64,000 nt of DNA from Chamaesiphon minutus PCC 6605 (GCF_000317145.1 NC_019697.1:2762385-2826384); one strand, 5' to 3'; shown: positions 17,160 through 25,525, numbered from the stretch's first letter. Notes: generated from the sequence alone by a model not told the origin. Translations and numbers: made by a program.

Positions 17160-18389
17160 ATGCTACCTGGCGACTTACTAATCTACCGATACAATGGCGA
17201 ATCGATCGTCCCCAAGCGAATTGAAATCGACGCGCATCATATTCAGATGGCGATCGAGATTATCGATTGTTTTACCTCTGTCACAGGCGGGACACAGGGA
17301 CAACTCGACGAGATGCTGCTAGAGCTAGAAGGCGATAGCCCCGACTTTCGCGTCAAGCGGGGATTTGCCCATCTGCTTAAGAGTCAAACCTTCAGTCAAT
17401 TTGAGGTTGTCAGCCCACTCCACCCCTCGGAACTGCGCGAACGAGTCTATGCACTCTCGGCGACTTCTAGCCCCAGTGTAGAGCACAGTAAAGCCACATT
17501 AGCCACACTTGCTAGCAATCTTTCTCAGGAGTTGAGCCGCGAAATTATTCCCGCTCAAATTACTCAAGGATTGTATGCCGATTTGCCAGAAAATCGGATT
17601 TTGACTGAGTTTACCGCACCCGATCCAGTCGCTCTAATTCACCGTTACAATCTATCGCAAGTTCAGGGCGTATTTTACCGCGCCAGCGAGCTGACAATTA
17701 ACGCACATCGCAATGTCCCCGGACAATACAAACTGTTATTTCGGTATCTGAAATTGTTTCAATTGATGACATATATTGAAGGCGATGCCGACCATGGGTT
17801 TACCATTAAAGTCGATGGCCCAACGAGTTTATTTAAAGCTAGTACTCGATATGGACTCGCGATTGCCAAGTTAATTCCGGCAATTATTCACGTTACTAAA
17901 TGGAGCCTGAGTGCAACTTTACAAACTAAAGATTTTTACACCGGAAATCTTAAAGTCGGACGTTATAGCCTCACCGATAAATGTGGCTTAGAAACGCACT
18001 ATCCGCCTGGAAAGTCTTATGATAGTATGCTCGAATCTGGTTTTGCCGATCGGTGGGATAAGCTCAAAACCGAATGGGTGTTAGAGCGAGAAGTCGAATT
18101 ATTACCAATTCCGGGGAGTGTGATGATTCCTGATTTTCGATTGGTCCATCCCGACGGACGCAGTTATATTTTAGAGATCGTCGGTTATTGGCGACCGGAA
18201 TATTTACAGAAAAAATTCGCCCAAGTTCGGAAATCTGGCTGTAGTAATTTAATTTTAGCAATCTCGGAACGGTTGAATCTAGAGAAGGCGGGATTGAATG
18301 CCAGAGATCTACCTTGCGAGGTGATTTGGTTTAAGGATAAACTATTACCTAAATCGGTATTGGAAGTGCTAGATGCAGTCGATCCTTAG
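17160..18389 (+). CDS. DUF790 family protein (Bax1-like nuclease)
   Basis: A 409-residue protein of the DUF790 family. The archaeal member Bax1 is a nuclease that works with the XPB helicase in DNA repair. The N-terminal ~130 residues match the family start (LPGDLLIYRYNGESIVPKRI). The C-terminal nuclease domain shows SMLESGFADRWDKLKTEWVLERE, then PDFRLVHPDG and YILEIVGYWRPEYLQKKF, an arrangement like a PD-(D/E)xK active site. In many genomes an XPB-like helicase is encoded beside it, but none is adjacent here. Its 3' end overlaps the start of a broken HAD phosphatase frame. Confidence 0.82.
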   Translation: MLPGDLLIYRYNGESIVPKRIEIDAHHIQMAIEIIDCFTSVTGGTQGQLDEMLLELEGDSPDFRVKRGFAHLLKSQTFSQFEVVSPLHPSELRERVYALSATSSPSVEHSKATLATLASNLSQELSREIIPAQITQGLYADLPENRILTEFTAPDPVALIHRYNLSQVQGVFYRASELTINAHRNVPGQYKLLFRYLKLFQLMTYIEGDADHGFTIKVDGPTSLFKASTRYGLAIAKLIPAIIHVTKWSLSATLQTKDFYTGNLKVGRYSLTDKCGLETHYPPGKSYDSMLESGFADRWDKLKTEWVLEREVELLPIPGSVMIPDFRLVHPDGRSYILEIVGYWRPEYLQKKFAQVRKSGCSNLILAISERLNLEKAGLNARDLPCEVIWFKDKLLPKSVLEVLDAVDP

Positions 18390-18790
18390 AGGGCGATTAT
18401 TTGCTTTTTTAGAATATTGCTACCGAAATTCCGCTCGATTGGTGATCTTTACGGCTGTTGATGAGGTGCATTTTCGGTCGTTGGCTACGCCAACCGGAGG
18501 TAATAGCCCGAACGCTAGCCGATCGTCAAGATGTTCCAGATTGGTTGTTAGATTTAGAATATATTAACTGGCATGGTATGTACAAAGATTTATCATTCAT
18601 ACCTCAAGGGATAATCGATCGCACGATCTTAATCGACGATCGTGTAGAATATATCCATCCAGACCAAAAAGAGCGGTGGCTGAATATTTCTGGTTATGAA
18701 TATCCCTATCCCGATGACGATCGCAAACTCGATCGATTTATCGAAAAGTTATCGCAGATTAATAGATCTCAAAACAATCGCTCGTCATGA
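18373..18790 (+). pseudogene. Remnant of a HAD-superfamily (NIF-type) phosphatase, frameshifted and 5'-truncated
   Basis: Two overlapping frames together look like the C-terminal two-thirds of an NLI-interacting-factor-like HAD phosphatase. The first frame gives RLFAFLEYCYRNSARLVIFT, then AVDEVHFR. The second (from about 18485) continues RQPEVIARTLADRQDVPDWL, then YKDLSFIP and RTILIDDR, matching the later HAD motifs. The frame changes near 18478-18490, where a short palindrome, TTGGCTACGCCAA, resembling dispersed repeats elsewhere in the window, is present. The DxDxT catalytic motif expected upstream is missing, because the DUF790 gene occupies that place. A sequencing error could explain the frameshift but not the missing start. 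Confidence 0.65.
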
Positions 18791-18828
18791 ATAAAAACCA
18801 ACCTCTATCCCCTATCCCCTAACTAAAG

Positions 18829-19983
18829 ATGATTTGGTTTAATGTACTGGGAGCGATCGCGATCGGGTGCGGCATCTTATTTAAGAATACTGGTTTGACA
18901 GTAGCAGGTTGCGCGATCTCGTTTGGATTGTCAGTACCGATTATTTATCGTGGAATTCGTCCTAAAATTCCAAGAACTCTATCGTCAAGGCAGCAATTGC
19001 AAATAGTAACGACAATTACCATGTTAGTTGTCATCATCAATCTACTCAAATTTGGTGGTTTTTTTACATATATTGGCAATCTTTCGGCGGGGACAGATTG
19101 GAGTGCAGTGGGTGCTTTAGGATTGTGGGGTGGGGCGATCGGACAGACGATCGTTGCAACTATTGCCGCATTGGTATCGTGGCGACAATATATAGTGTCT
19201 CGCGATTTGACGCTCGAACAAAATCGACTCAATCACCAACAAAATGTTATTACGCAACAACAAACGATCGATAATTACTTTCAAGGAATTTGCGATTTGG
19301 TGCTCGATGATAATGGCTTTTTGGAAGATTGGCCGCAAGAAAGAGCTTTTGCAGTGGGTCGAACTGCGGCATTATTAGGTAGTGTCAATGCGGAAGGTAA
19401 AGCACGAGTACTACGCTTTCTTTCCCGCTCTAAATTGCTAACGCCACTCGAACGCGATCTCAGGTTAGGTCGGGTGGTGCTTAATGGCGATGGACGCTAT
19501 GATGAAGATCGGATTGCTGGCGTCCGCGTCATTAATTTGGGGGTAATTTTAGCAGGTACCGATCTATCAAAAACCGATTTACCCTGGACGGATCTCAGCG
19601 ATGCAAATTTAATTCGGACTAATTTAAGTGGGTGCGTTTTATTTAAAGCTAATTTAGCCAGAGCGATTTTGTATCAAGCTAAATTAACTAATGCTGATAT
19701 TTTTGGGGCGCGCTTTTTTTATGGCGATCTCGAATCTGCTACTCCCCGCGCGCGCGATCGAACCCCCGATTATATTACAGGCGAATTTAGCGGTGCAGTT
19801 GTCGAAGATGTCGATTTTACCAATGTGCGCCGGATGTCTGAAGAACAACGTTATTACTGTTGTGCTTGGTGCGGCGAAGCCTCTCGTAGAACTATCCCTG
19901 GCGGCTGCAAAGGCATTCCCAATCGCCTACTCTCGATCGATTACTCTTCCTCAGCGCAAGCGTTTGATGATGATTATATGTAG
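18829..19983 (+). CDS. Membrane-anchored pentapeptide-repeat protein
   Basis: A 384-residue protein. Three hydrophobic helices occupy about residues 5-35, 60-90 and 95-120, followed by a coiled, Gln-rich stretch (LTLEQNRLNHQQNVITQQQ). The C-terminal part holds pentapeptide repeats of the A(D/N)Lxx type, such as TDLSKTDLPWTDLSDANLIR, which form a right-handed quadrilateral beta-helix. The end carries two CxxC-like cysteine pairs (CCAWCGEA). This layout (TM helices, coiled coil, pentapeptides) is common in cyanobacterial proteins of unknown function. It is flanked by a heptamer array on the 3' side. Confidence 0.85.
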   Translation: MIWFNVLGAIAIGCGILFKNTGLTVAGCAISFGLSVPIIYRGIRPKIPRTLSSRQQLQIVTTITMLVVIINLLKFGGFFTYIGNLSAGTDWSAVGALGLWGGAIGQTIVATIAALVSWRQYIVSRDLTLEQNRLNHQQNVITQQQTIDNYFQGICDLVLDDNGFLEDWPQERAFAVGRTAALLGSVNAEGKARVLRFLSRSKLLTPLERDLRLGRVVLNGDGRYDEDRIAGVRVINLGVILAGTDLSKTDLPWTDLSDANLIRTNLSGCVLFKANLARAILYQAKLTNADIFGARFFYGDLESATPRARDRTPDYITGEFSGAVVEDVDFTNVRRMSEEQRYYCCAWCGEASRRTIPGGCKGIPNRLLSIDYSSSAQAFDDDYM

Positions 19984-19988
19984 TGGAT

Positions 19989-20022
<34 letters not shown>

Positions 20023-20067
20023 TAATTGGGAATCACGCTCGTTAATATTGATATTCAATAGTATTTA

Positions 20068-20101
20068 ATCCAAAATCCAAAATCCAAAATCCAAAATCCA
20101 A
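20068..20101. repeat. Heptamer array (AATCCAA)n touching the holA start codon
   Basis: Five copies of AATCCAA run directly into the holA ATG at 20102, leaving no Shine-Dalgarno sequence. The complementary GGATTTT array is at 56473-56503. Confidence 0.9.
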
Positions 20102-21085
20102 ATGACCGTTATTCTCTACTGGGGCGATGATGACTACGCGATCGCCAAAGCGATAAGTGCGATTCAACAATCGGCACTCGATCCGGCTTGGATGAGTTTT
20201 AACTACGAAAAGATTCCACCAGAGCGCGAGGATGCCGCGATCGCCGCTCTCGATGCTGCCATGACTCCCCCCTTCGGCACTGGCAAAAGAGTAGTCTGGC
20301 TGGCCGATACGACGCTAATGCAGCAATGTTCGGAGCAATTACTAGCCGAATTAGAACGGACGTTACCCCAAGTTCCGGCGACGACGATTTTGCTGTTGAC
20401 TAGCAAAAATAAGCCAGATGGCAGGCTCAAATCGACCAAAACAATTCAGAAATTTGCCAACGTTCAAGAATTTAGCCTGATTCCACCCTGGAAAACCGAA
20501 GAACTCCACCAGCGAGTACAAATTGTTGCCAAAGAATTGGGGCTAAAATTAACTCCAGATGCGGTACAACTCCTCGCCGAATCCGTTGGTAATAATACTC
20601 GACAACTCTATTTAGAACTAGACAAATTGCAACTTCTAGCTGGAGGGGAAGGACAACAGATCGATCGAAAAATGGTCGCCAGCCTGGTAGTTGCCAATAC
20701 TCAGAATAGTCTTCAACTTGCTGCCGCCATTCGTCAAGGCGATACCGGAACCGCATTACAATCGATCGCCGAACTGATCGATCGCAACGAACCCGCACTC
20801 AAAATAGTTGCCACCCTCGTCGGTCAATTTCGCACCTGGTTGTGGGTGAAAATGCTCGTAGAAGCTGGCGAAAAAGACGATCTAGTCATCGCCACAGCCG
20901 CCGGAATCGGCAACCCCAAACGCCTATTTTTCATCAAACAAGAACTCCAATCTACCACTGCCGATCGACTTGCAGCCAGTCTACCCAAATTACTCGATTT
21001 AGAATTCAACCTCAAGCGCGGAGCGGAAACGATCTCTACGCTACAAATGCACGCGATCGAATTATGTCAGGGATTTAGGCGGTAG
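20102..21085 (+). CDS. holA: DNA polymerase III delta subunit
   Basis: The clamp-loader delta subunit, which opens the beta sliding clamp, 327 residues. The N-terminal AAA+-like domain begins TVILYWGDDDYAIAKAISAI, and SFNYEKIPPE and the PFGTGKRVVWL stretch fit HolA. The C-terminal collar domain is seen in NNTRQLYLELDKLQLLAGG, then the segment NSLQLAAAIRQGDTGTALQS and the LVGQFRTWLWVKML helix. As in all delta subunits there is no Walker A motif. It is convergent with cysC, from which it is separated by a nested palindromic element. Confidence 0.93.
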   Translation: MTVILYWGDDDYAIAKAISAIQQSALDPAWMSFNYEKIPPEREDAAIAALDAAMTPPFGTGKRVVWLADTTLMQQCSEQLLAELERTLPQVPATTILLLTSKNKPDGRLKSTKTIQKFANVQEFSLIPPWKTEELHQRVQIVAKELGLKLTPDAVQLLAESVGNNTRQLYLELDKLQLLAGGEGQQIDRKMVASLVVANTQNSLQLAAAIRQGDTGTALQSIAELIDRNEPALKIVATLVGQFRTWLWVKMLVEAGEKDDLVIATAAGIGNPKRLFFIKQELQSTTADRLAASLPKLLDLEFNLKRGAETISTLQMHAIELCQGFRR

Positions 21086-21096
21086 GCGTTAGGTTT

Positions 21097-21303
21097 ACTC
21101 ACATCTTGCACCAGCGACGTTTTTATGCGGGGAGAACCCCCGCATAAAAACGTCAAGACAGTTTAACCATATTAGTGCTTAGTTTCGACCCAGGGTACCC
21201 ACAAGGGGCACCCCTACAGATTAATTGTGTAGGGGTGCCCCTTGTGGGTACCCTCAGATCTATACTCAGCACTATTCTTTCTGTATTAGTGCAAGATGTG
21301 AGT
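21097..21303. mobile_element. Composite nested inverted repeat (MITE-like)
   Basis: Outer 15-bp arms ACTCACATCTTGCAC (21097-21111) and its exact complement (21289-21303) enclose two more palindromes. One is a 17-bp stem at 21116-21132/21138-21154 (core TTTTTATGCGGGG). The other has perfect 27-bp arms at 21192-21218/21228-21254 with the core GGTACCCACAAGGGGCACCC. A further imperfect pair, TAGTGCTTAGT and ACTCAGCACTA, surrounds the second palindrome. There is no coding capacity. It fills the whole gap between the convergent holA and cysC genes; the right outer arm ends one base before the cysC stop codon. Confidence 0.75.
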
Positions 21304-21873
21304 TTATCGAGTTGGGATTTGAAACCGATCGAGTTGGCAATTGGTGGGAATATAACCTGATGCCACTAATTTTTGTAAAACCTCAGCCGCGCTCTGGGTA
21401 ATGGTTTGGCGATCGGTTTGACATTCGAGATCGGGAGCTAGGGGAATTTCGTAAGCTGCATCGATTCCTGTAAAATTGGGAATTAGTCCGGCTCTAGCCT
21501 TTGCATACAATCCTTTCACATCCCGCCGTTCGCAGATCTCTAGAGGTGCATTGACATAGACTTCGATAAAATTGTCGATATTTTGCTTTAATTCTGCCCG
21601 AATATGACGATGGGGTGCGATCGCTGCTACTAAGACGATGACCCCATTTCGACTCAATAAATTGGCGACAAATCCAATCCGACGAATATTTTCGATCCGA
21701 TCTTCGTCGTTAAAACCCAATCCTTTGCACAAGTGTTGGCGCATCACATCGCCATCCAGAATTTCTACTTTGAGATTGGCAAGTTGTAATCTTTCCGCAA
21801 CAGCTTGGGCGAGCGTGGTTTTGCCCGCACCGCTCAAACCTGTAAACCAGACAATTGCACCTCGTTGTGACAT
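21304..21873 (-). CDS. cysC: Adenylylsulfate (APS) kinase
   Basis: Phosphorylates adenosine 5'-phosphosulfate to PAPS with ATP, in sulfate assimilation. 189 residues, cytoplasmic. The P-loop GLSGAGKTT is near residue 12. DGDVMRQHLCKGLGFNDEDR and the following NIRRIGFVANLLSRNG are the APS-binding signature. FIEVYVNAPLEICERRDVKG and GLYAKARAGLIPNFTGID are typical of the family's lid region. The upstream 480 bases are filled with repeats, so its promoter may lie within them. Confidence 0.96.
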   Translation of the reverse strand: MSQRGAIVWFTGLSGAGKTTLAQAVAERLQLANLKVEILDGDVMRQHLCKGLGFNDEDRIENIRRIGFVANLLSRNGVIVLVAAIAPHRHIRAELKQNIDNFIEVYVNAPLEICERRDVKGLYAKARAGLIPNFTGIDAAYEIPLAPDLECQTDRQTITQSAAEVLQKLVASGYIPTNCQLDRFQIPTR

Positions 21874-21937
21874 ATTTTCAGTTTTTTGTAGATTTTATTT
21901 TTAGCTTTTCTCAAATCCCCGACTGTCTTGTCTCGCT

Positions 21938-21985
21938 GTCTTGACCGAAATCGCGCTGAGGCTTCCTCAGCGCGATTTCGGTCGC
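21938..21985 (-). repeat. Element B, copy 1 (48-bp palindrome)
   Basis: Read on the minus strand it begins GCGACCGAAATCGCG, has a perfect 19-bp stem around a 3-base loop, and ends TCAAGAC. Four further copies share the GCG start and CAAGAC end (31897-31942, 35823-35869, 54807-54854, 56504-56552). DNA to its right (to about 22120) has other repeat pieces, including GGCTACGCCAACGCGAAGCG and a partial B-like sequence around 22070-22110. Confidence 0.8.
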
Positions 21986-22269
21986 AAACCGTCGGGTTTC
22001 CCGACGTTTCGCCAGAGGCGAGGCTACGCCAACGCGAAGCGTCTGCGATAGCGGCTCGCAGCCTGGAGATTCCCTCTCTTGACGCACACAACTCGGAGGG
22101 AACCTCCTTTTGTTGGGATTAAATCTCGTCATGTCCGAGGCGAGGTGAGAAGCACCTGTAGGGGATCTCTTAGAAAATCGATCGGTAGAATAGAAGCATA
22201 ATCTGAGATCTCTATTTTCGTTTTCAGCGGTTACCCCATGCAAAAATGATTTATATCTGAAAACTAACT

Positions 22270-22358
22270 CCTAAAACCTAAAGCCTAAAGCCTAAAGCCT
22301 AAAACCTAAAGCCTAAAACCTAAAACCTAAAACCTAAAACCTAAAGCCTAAAGCCTAA
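22270..22358. repeat. Heptanucleotide array (CCTAAAR)n abutting the trpC start codon
   Basis: About twelve copies of CCTAAAG/CCTAAAA, the reverse complement of the TTTTAGG/CTTTAGG family, run to the base before the trpC ATG. The last unit provides the AA before the start codon, and no ribosome-binding site is present. Confidence 0.92.
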
Positions 22359-23249
22359 ATGAAGATTCGTCGTCGTCCCCCCAGTTCATCAGTAAATGTC
22401 GGCCCACTAGAATATCAGATTATAGTTCCTGAAAATCAACCCAACCATATTCTCGAAGAAATAGTCTGGGATAAAGAACGGGAAGTTCCCGTGCTGCGGG
22501 ATAAAATGCCCCTAGACAAGTTAAAAAAACAAGTAAGTGTAATGCCACCGCCATTAGACTTTCTGGGTGCTCTCAAGTCAGGAAAGACCAGTCCGGCGGT
22601 AATTGCCGAAGTCAAAAAGGCTTCCCCCAGTCGTGGGGTAATTAGAGCCGATTTTGATGCTGTCGAGATTGCCAAATCTTATCAGCGGGGTGGGGCGAGT
22701 TGTTTGTCGGTGTTGACCGATCGAACCTTCTTTCAGGGTAGTTTTGAAAATTTGGCAGCCGTTCGTCAAGCTGTAGATTTACCGCTGCTGTGTAAGGAAT
22801 TTATTATCTATGCTTACCAGATCTATTACGCACGCGCTCACGGTGCGGATGCGGTATTGTTGATTGCCACAATTTTAGAAGATACCGATTTGCAATATTT
22901 TCTGAAGATCGTCCATGCGTTGGGGATGACAGCTCTGATTGAGGTGCATACTCAAGAAGAATTCGATCGGGTGTTGAAATTAAATGGCGTCAAACTGATT
23001 GGCATTAATAACCGCAATCTCGCTGATTTTAGCGTCGATTTACAAACCACTCAGATGCTGTTGGCATCGCGACAGCAGGAGCTAGAGGAGCGCGGCATCC
23101 TCATTGTCAGCGAATCTGGGCTGCATACGGCTGAAGATCTTAAAATAGTAGTCGAGGCTGGAGCTAGTGCGGTACTAATTGGGGAATCCTTAGTAAAGCA
23201 GGACGATCCCGGACAAGCGATCGTCGATATGTTTGCCTCATCAACGTAG
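22359..23249 (+). CDS. trpC: Indole-3-glycerol-phosphate synthase
   Basis: Closes the indole ring in tryptophan synthesis, converting CdRP to indole-3-glycerol phosphate. It has 296 residues, with a (beta/alpha)8 barrel. The N-terminal extension of about 35 residues is common in cyanobacterial TrpC. Catalytic features are visible: [13 protein letters not shown] (Lys), CLSVLTD, LLCKEFI (Lys), [24 protein letters not shown] and SESGLHT. It stands alone, as trp genes are scattered in cyanobacteria. The start codon directly follows a heptamer array. Confidence 0.96.
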   Translation: MKIRRRPPSSSVNVGPLEYQIIVPENQPNHILEEIVWDKEREVPVLRDKMPLDKLKKQVSVMPPPLDFLGALKSGKTSPAVIAEVKKASPSRGVIRADFDAVEIAKSYQRGGASCLSVLTDRTFFQGSFENLAAVRQAVDLPLLCKEFIIYAYQIYYARAHGADAVLLIATILEDTDLQYFLKIVHALGMTALIEVHTQEEFDRVLKLNGVKLIGINNRNLADFSVDLQTTQMLLASRQQELEERGILIVSESGLHTAEDLKIVVEAGASAVLIGESLVKQDDPGQAIVDMFASST

Positions 23250-23314
23250 CTTCTGCTGTAATCTAACCACTCAAATACCGCCGAATTATTCGGCTTTAAG
23301 GTGACTGCACATCC

Positions 23315-23569
23315 ATGGATCGCATTAATTTACCATCGCTAGTACATTACGAACTAACTTTACAAGTACTCGAACGCCAAACTATGACGATTGCCGATCG
23401 CGATCCGATCGTCAGAGAGCGAGTCCAACAACTTATCGTTACTCTTCGCAAAGCTCTGTCTCAACAAAAACTTTTAGAAGATATCTGCAGCCATCGACAG
23501 TTGGAGGTAGAACATGTGTGGGGACTTAACTCTGTCATTGGCAACAATGAAGTGATGACGCGAGATTAG
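23315..23569 (+). CDS. DUF5340 family small protein
   Basis: An 84-residue soluble protein resembling the cyanobacterial DUF5340 family, whose function is not known. The pattern LPSLVHYELTLQVLERQTM, then VQQLIVTLRKALSQQKLLE, fits that family: a short N-terminus and two helices. It starts 65 bases after trpC and is likely read on the same transcript. A stem-loop follows at 23595-23621. Confidence 0.78.
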   Translation: MDRINLPSLVHYELTLQVLERQTMTIADRDPIVRERVQQLIVTLRKALSQQKLLEDICSHRQLEVEHVWGLNSVIGNNEVMTRD

Positions 23570-23594
23570 ATGTGCTGACTAACTAGTTTGCACG

Positions 23595-23621
23595 GAGCGC
23601 AACAGCTTGGCTGTTGCGCTC
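23595..23621 (+). terminator. Stem-loop after the DUF5340 gene
   Basis: GAGCGCAACAG (23595-23605) pairs perfectly with CTGTTGCGCTC (23611-23621) around a 5-base loop. The T tract behind it is weak (TTGTGGTTGG). Confidence 0.65.
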
Positions 23622-23753
23622 TTGTGGTTGGATGGCCAACAGATCTCCAACCGATCGAGACAATCGTATCCGATGGATTCTTCCGTTCTTGGAGTAACAG
23701 CTAAATAACTGAAGCTGAAGATGAGTTGACTTCCGATCCCGAACTGATATTAG

Positions 23754-23924
23754 CTAAATACCATTCTTAATTAATTCTCTTAATAAGTTTTCCTTGACCA
23801 TCGATTGACGCAAAACCTCTAGTAACAGTTCTTGCGTAGTTGATAAGTCTAGTCGATCGACCTGTTCTTTATAAACTCTCAAACTGAATTCTTGCTCAAT
23901 GCTTAGACCGATGGGAATGTCCAT
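23754..23924 (-). CDS. nblA: Probable phycobilisome degradation protein NblA
   Basis: A 56-residue gene with an ATG at 23924 and a TAG at 23754-23756. Its sequence starts MDIPIGLSIEQEFSLRVYKE, continues QVDRLDLSTTQELLLEVLRQ and ends MVKENLLRELIKNGI. This matches the NblA pattern: an L-S-x-E-Q-E-F-x-L-R start to helix 1, then QV, a short turn, and a helix 2 with LLxxLxxxMVxExLxxxLIK. NblA directs breakdown of phycobilisomes during nitrogen or sulfur starvation by acting as an adaptor between phycobiliproteins and the Clp protease. The usual length is about 55-65 residues. It lies downstream of the SDR gene on the same strand, with a 12-bp inverted repeat in between. Nothing here proves which stress controls it. 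Confidence 0.78.
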   Translation of the reverse strand: MDIPIGLSIEQEFSLRVYKEQVDRLDLSTTQELLLEVLRQSMVKENLLRELIKNGI

Positions 23925-23953
23925 AGTTAATAATTAGATTACGAGTAATTACG

Positions 23954-23997
23954 TTCAAAGCTGAAAAAAATTACCAGTGTTAACATTCAGCTTTGAA
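23954..23997. promoter_or_regulatory. 12-bp inverted repeat upstream of nblA
   Basis: TTCAAAGCTGAA (23954-23965) and TTCAGCTTTGAA (23986-23997) are exact complements around a 20-base loop. It stands 30 bases upstream of the nblA start and 31 bases downstream of the SDR gene stop. It could be an operator, a terminator for the SDR gene, or a hairpin in the nblA leader; its role is undetermined. Confidence 0.5.
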
Positions 23998-24027
23998 CCG
24001 TCGGATCGAACGATGATGGTGTAGTTT

Positions 24028-24975
24028 CTAAACAAGCAGTTGGGGGTGAATAAAATCGTATCCTGCTGCTTTGATCTTCTGATTGCTGACTTGCAAGCTT
24101 TTACGCTGAAGACTTAATTTGGAGGCATCCCACTGGACTTGGGGCAGACCGTAAGCAGTACAGACCCGCTTGACCTGTTCTTTGACAGTGAGCTGGCTAT
24201 CATCAACTAGATTATAAATTCCCTCTAGCTCATTTAACCGTGCAAATTCGATTGCACCGACGATATCATCGCGGTGAATCCAATTAATGACGCGATCTCC
24301 CTTACCTGGCATCGTCATTCCAGCCATACCGCCAAACATACTAACTAGCTCTCGATCGGGACCATAAATTCCACCCAGGCGCAGCACGCAGACTTTTTGG
24401 TGCTGATTAGCTGCCTGTAGAATGATTTGTTCTGCTTGATGTAGCACATGGCCGTTGTGTTCTAGTGGGTCGATATGAGTAGTCTCATCTACCCATGCTC
24501 CCTGCCGATCGCCATAGACAGAGCAGCTACTCAAGTAGATAATTTGCTTGACATTTGGAGCTTGGTCTAGAGCATCGACCAAAATTTTGGTCGTGTTGAT
24601 GTAGGTATCTGCATAAGCCGCTTCAGATGCTACTTGAGCACCTGTGGGAGCGACGCTGACTAACAAAGTATCTCGACCTTCAAGTAGCGACTGTACCGCC
24701 GTGAGGTTATCCCCTTTCATTAAAACTACTTTGGAGACGATTTCCGAAAGTGCCGCTATCCGTTCTCTACTTGTGGTCGTACCCGTCACATCATGTCCCC
24801 GATCTTGCCAATAATCAGCGACAGCACTGCCCACATAGCCACAGCCCAGAATAGCCATGTTCCCGAACAGCAGACGATTCTGAGTCTGCTGACTGATTAA
24901 CTTGGTGAGGAGACCCATGTCCAATGCTGAGCTAGATTCACCAAAAGGATTATTTTTGTCGATGGAGTCGTACAT
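24028..24975 (-). CDS. SDR-family NAD(P)-dependent epimerase/dehydratase (YeeZ-like)
   Basis: A 315-residue Rossmann-fold protein of the extended SDR type. The nucleotide-binding motif GCGYVGSAVADYW starts near residue 44. The YLSSCSVYG segment near residue 147 includes the catalytic-type S/Y pair; GIYGPDRE and INWIHRDDIVGAIEFA are typical of the family. The substrate is unknown. Homologues usually begin close to the glycine motif, so Met40 (base 24858) may be the true start and the first 39 residues may not be translated. It precedes nblA on the same strand. Confidence 0.8.
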   Translation of the reverse strand: MYDSIDKNNPFGESSSALDMGLLTKLISQQTQNRLLFGNMAILGCGYVGSAVADYWQDRGHDVTGTTTSRERIAALSEIVSKVVLMKGDNLTAVQSLLEGRDTLLVSVAPTGAQVASEAAYADTYINTTKILVDALDQAPNVKQIIYLSSCSVYGDRQGAWVDETTHIDPLEHNGHVLHQAEQIILQAANQHQKVCVLRLGGIYGPDRELVSMFGGMAGMTMPGKGDRVINWIHRDDIVGAIEFARLNELEGIYNLVDDSQLTVKEQVKRVCTAYGLPQVQWDASKLSLQRKSLQVSNQKIKAAGYDFIHPQLLV

Positions 24976-25144
24976 GATGGTTTTGGGTATTAGTTAATGT
25001 CGAGAGCAGTTGAAATCTCGTATCGACACGCAGAAAGTCAAGAATTAGATCCTGTCTATTAATGGAACTTAGCGTTCTGCCAGGAATCGATTCTTGTTAT
25101 TGACCAATGTAAAGCTTGTTATCAACTTTTGTAACAATCTATTG

Positions 25145-25309
25145 ACAGAATAACAATAGCTGCTTCTGCTGGGCAGATCGGATAACCGTCATCAGGCTAG
25201 CAGGATGAGTTGAGTCTTACAGGTAGTCCTGCTCTTGGAGCATCTTTAAATTGAGCGATCGAGCCGCAGTCTAGATTCAGAGCGAGTTTGGGTAAAACTC
25301 GCTCTTTTT
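25145..25309 (+). ncRNA. Candidate small RNA with intrinsic terminator
   Basis: A strong intrinsic terminator at 25279-25309 reads on the plus strand: AGAGCGAGTTT (25279-25289), a 5-base loop, the exact complement (25295-25305), then a T run. No plus-strand gene lies before it, and the neighbours on both sides are on the minus strand. A TTGACA box at about 25143 is a possible -35. An unannotated transcript of roughly 100-150 bases is therefore likely. Its start is only estimated, and it is not recognised as a known RNA family. Confidence 0.45.
25279..25309 (+). terminator. Intrinsic terminator, plus strand
   Basis: Perfect 11-bp stem with a 5-base loop and a T5 tract at 25305-25309. On the minus strand the hairpin lacks a T run, so it does not serve the minus-strand gene ending at 25313. 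Confidence 0.85.
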
Positions 25310-25312
25310 CGA

Positions 25313-25525
25313 TTACATGGCGTGAGTAACAACAATCTCGATCGCCGAGGCAATCACTGCACCCAACAGACCAAAAGTGAAGTAATTTCCAGTTTTGGTA
25401 TCTGAACCTAAGAGTCGATCTTTGTTGCTAGCTGAAAAAAACAGCGACCATGCTTGAGTTGCACCGATCTTCTGAAAGCGATTAAATTCGGCATTAAAGA
25501 TTGGAGCTGTATTTTGGCTTTGCAT
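25313..25525 (-). CDS. Small hypothetical protein with C-terminal membrane helix
   Basis: A 70-residue frame with no recognised family. Residues 1-46 are polar; residues 48-66 (YFTFGLLGAVIASAIEIVV) form one probable membrane helix. It may be a small tail-anchored membrane protein. No ribosome-binding site is clear. It is flanked by gene-free DNA on both sides, and the frame could be chance, though its composition looks protein-like. Confidence 0.5.
   Translation of the reverse strand: MQSQNTAPIFNAEFNRFQKIGATQAWSLFFSASNKDRLLGSDTKTGNYFTFGLLGAVIASAIEIVVTHAM

Noticed and set aside
22270..22358. Tandem repeats as a possible CRISPR array
   Set aside because: The units are 7 bases and directly adjacent, with no spacers; no cas genes are present.
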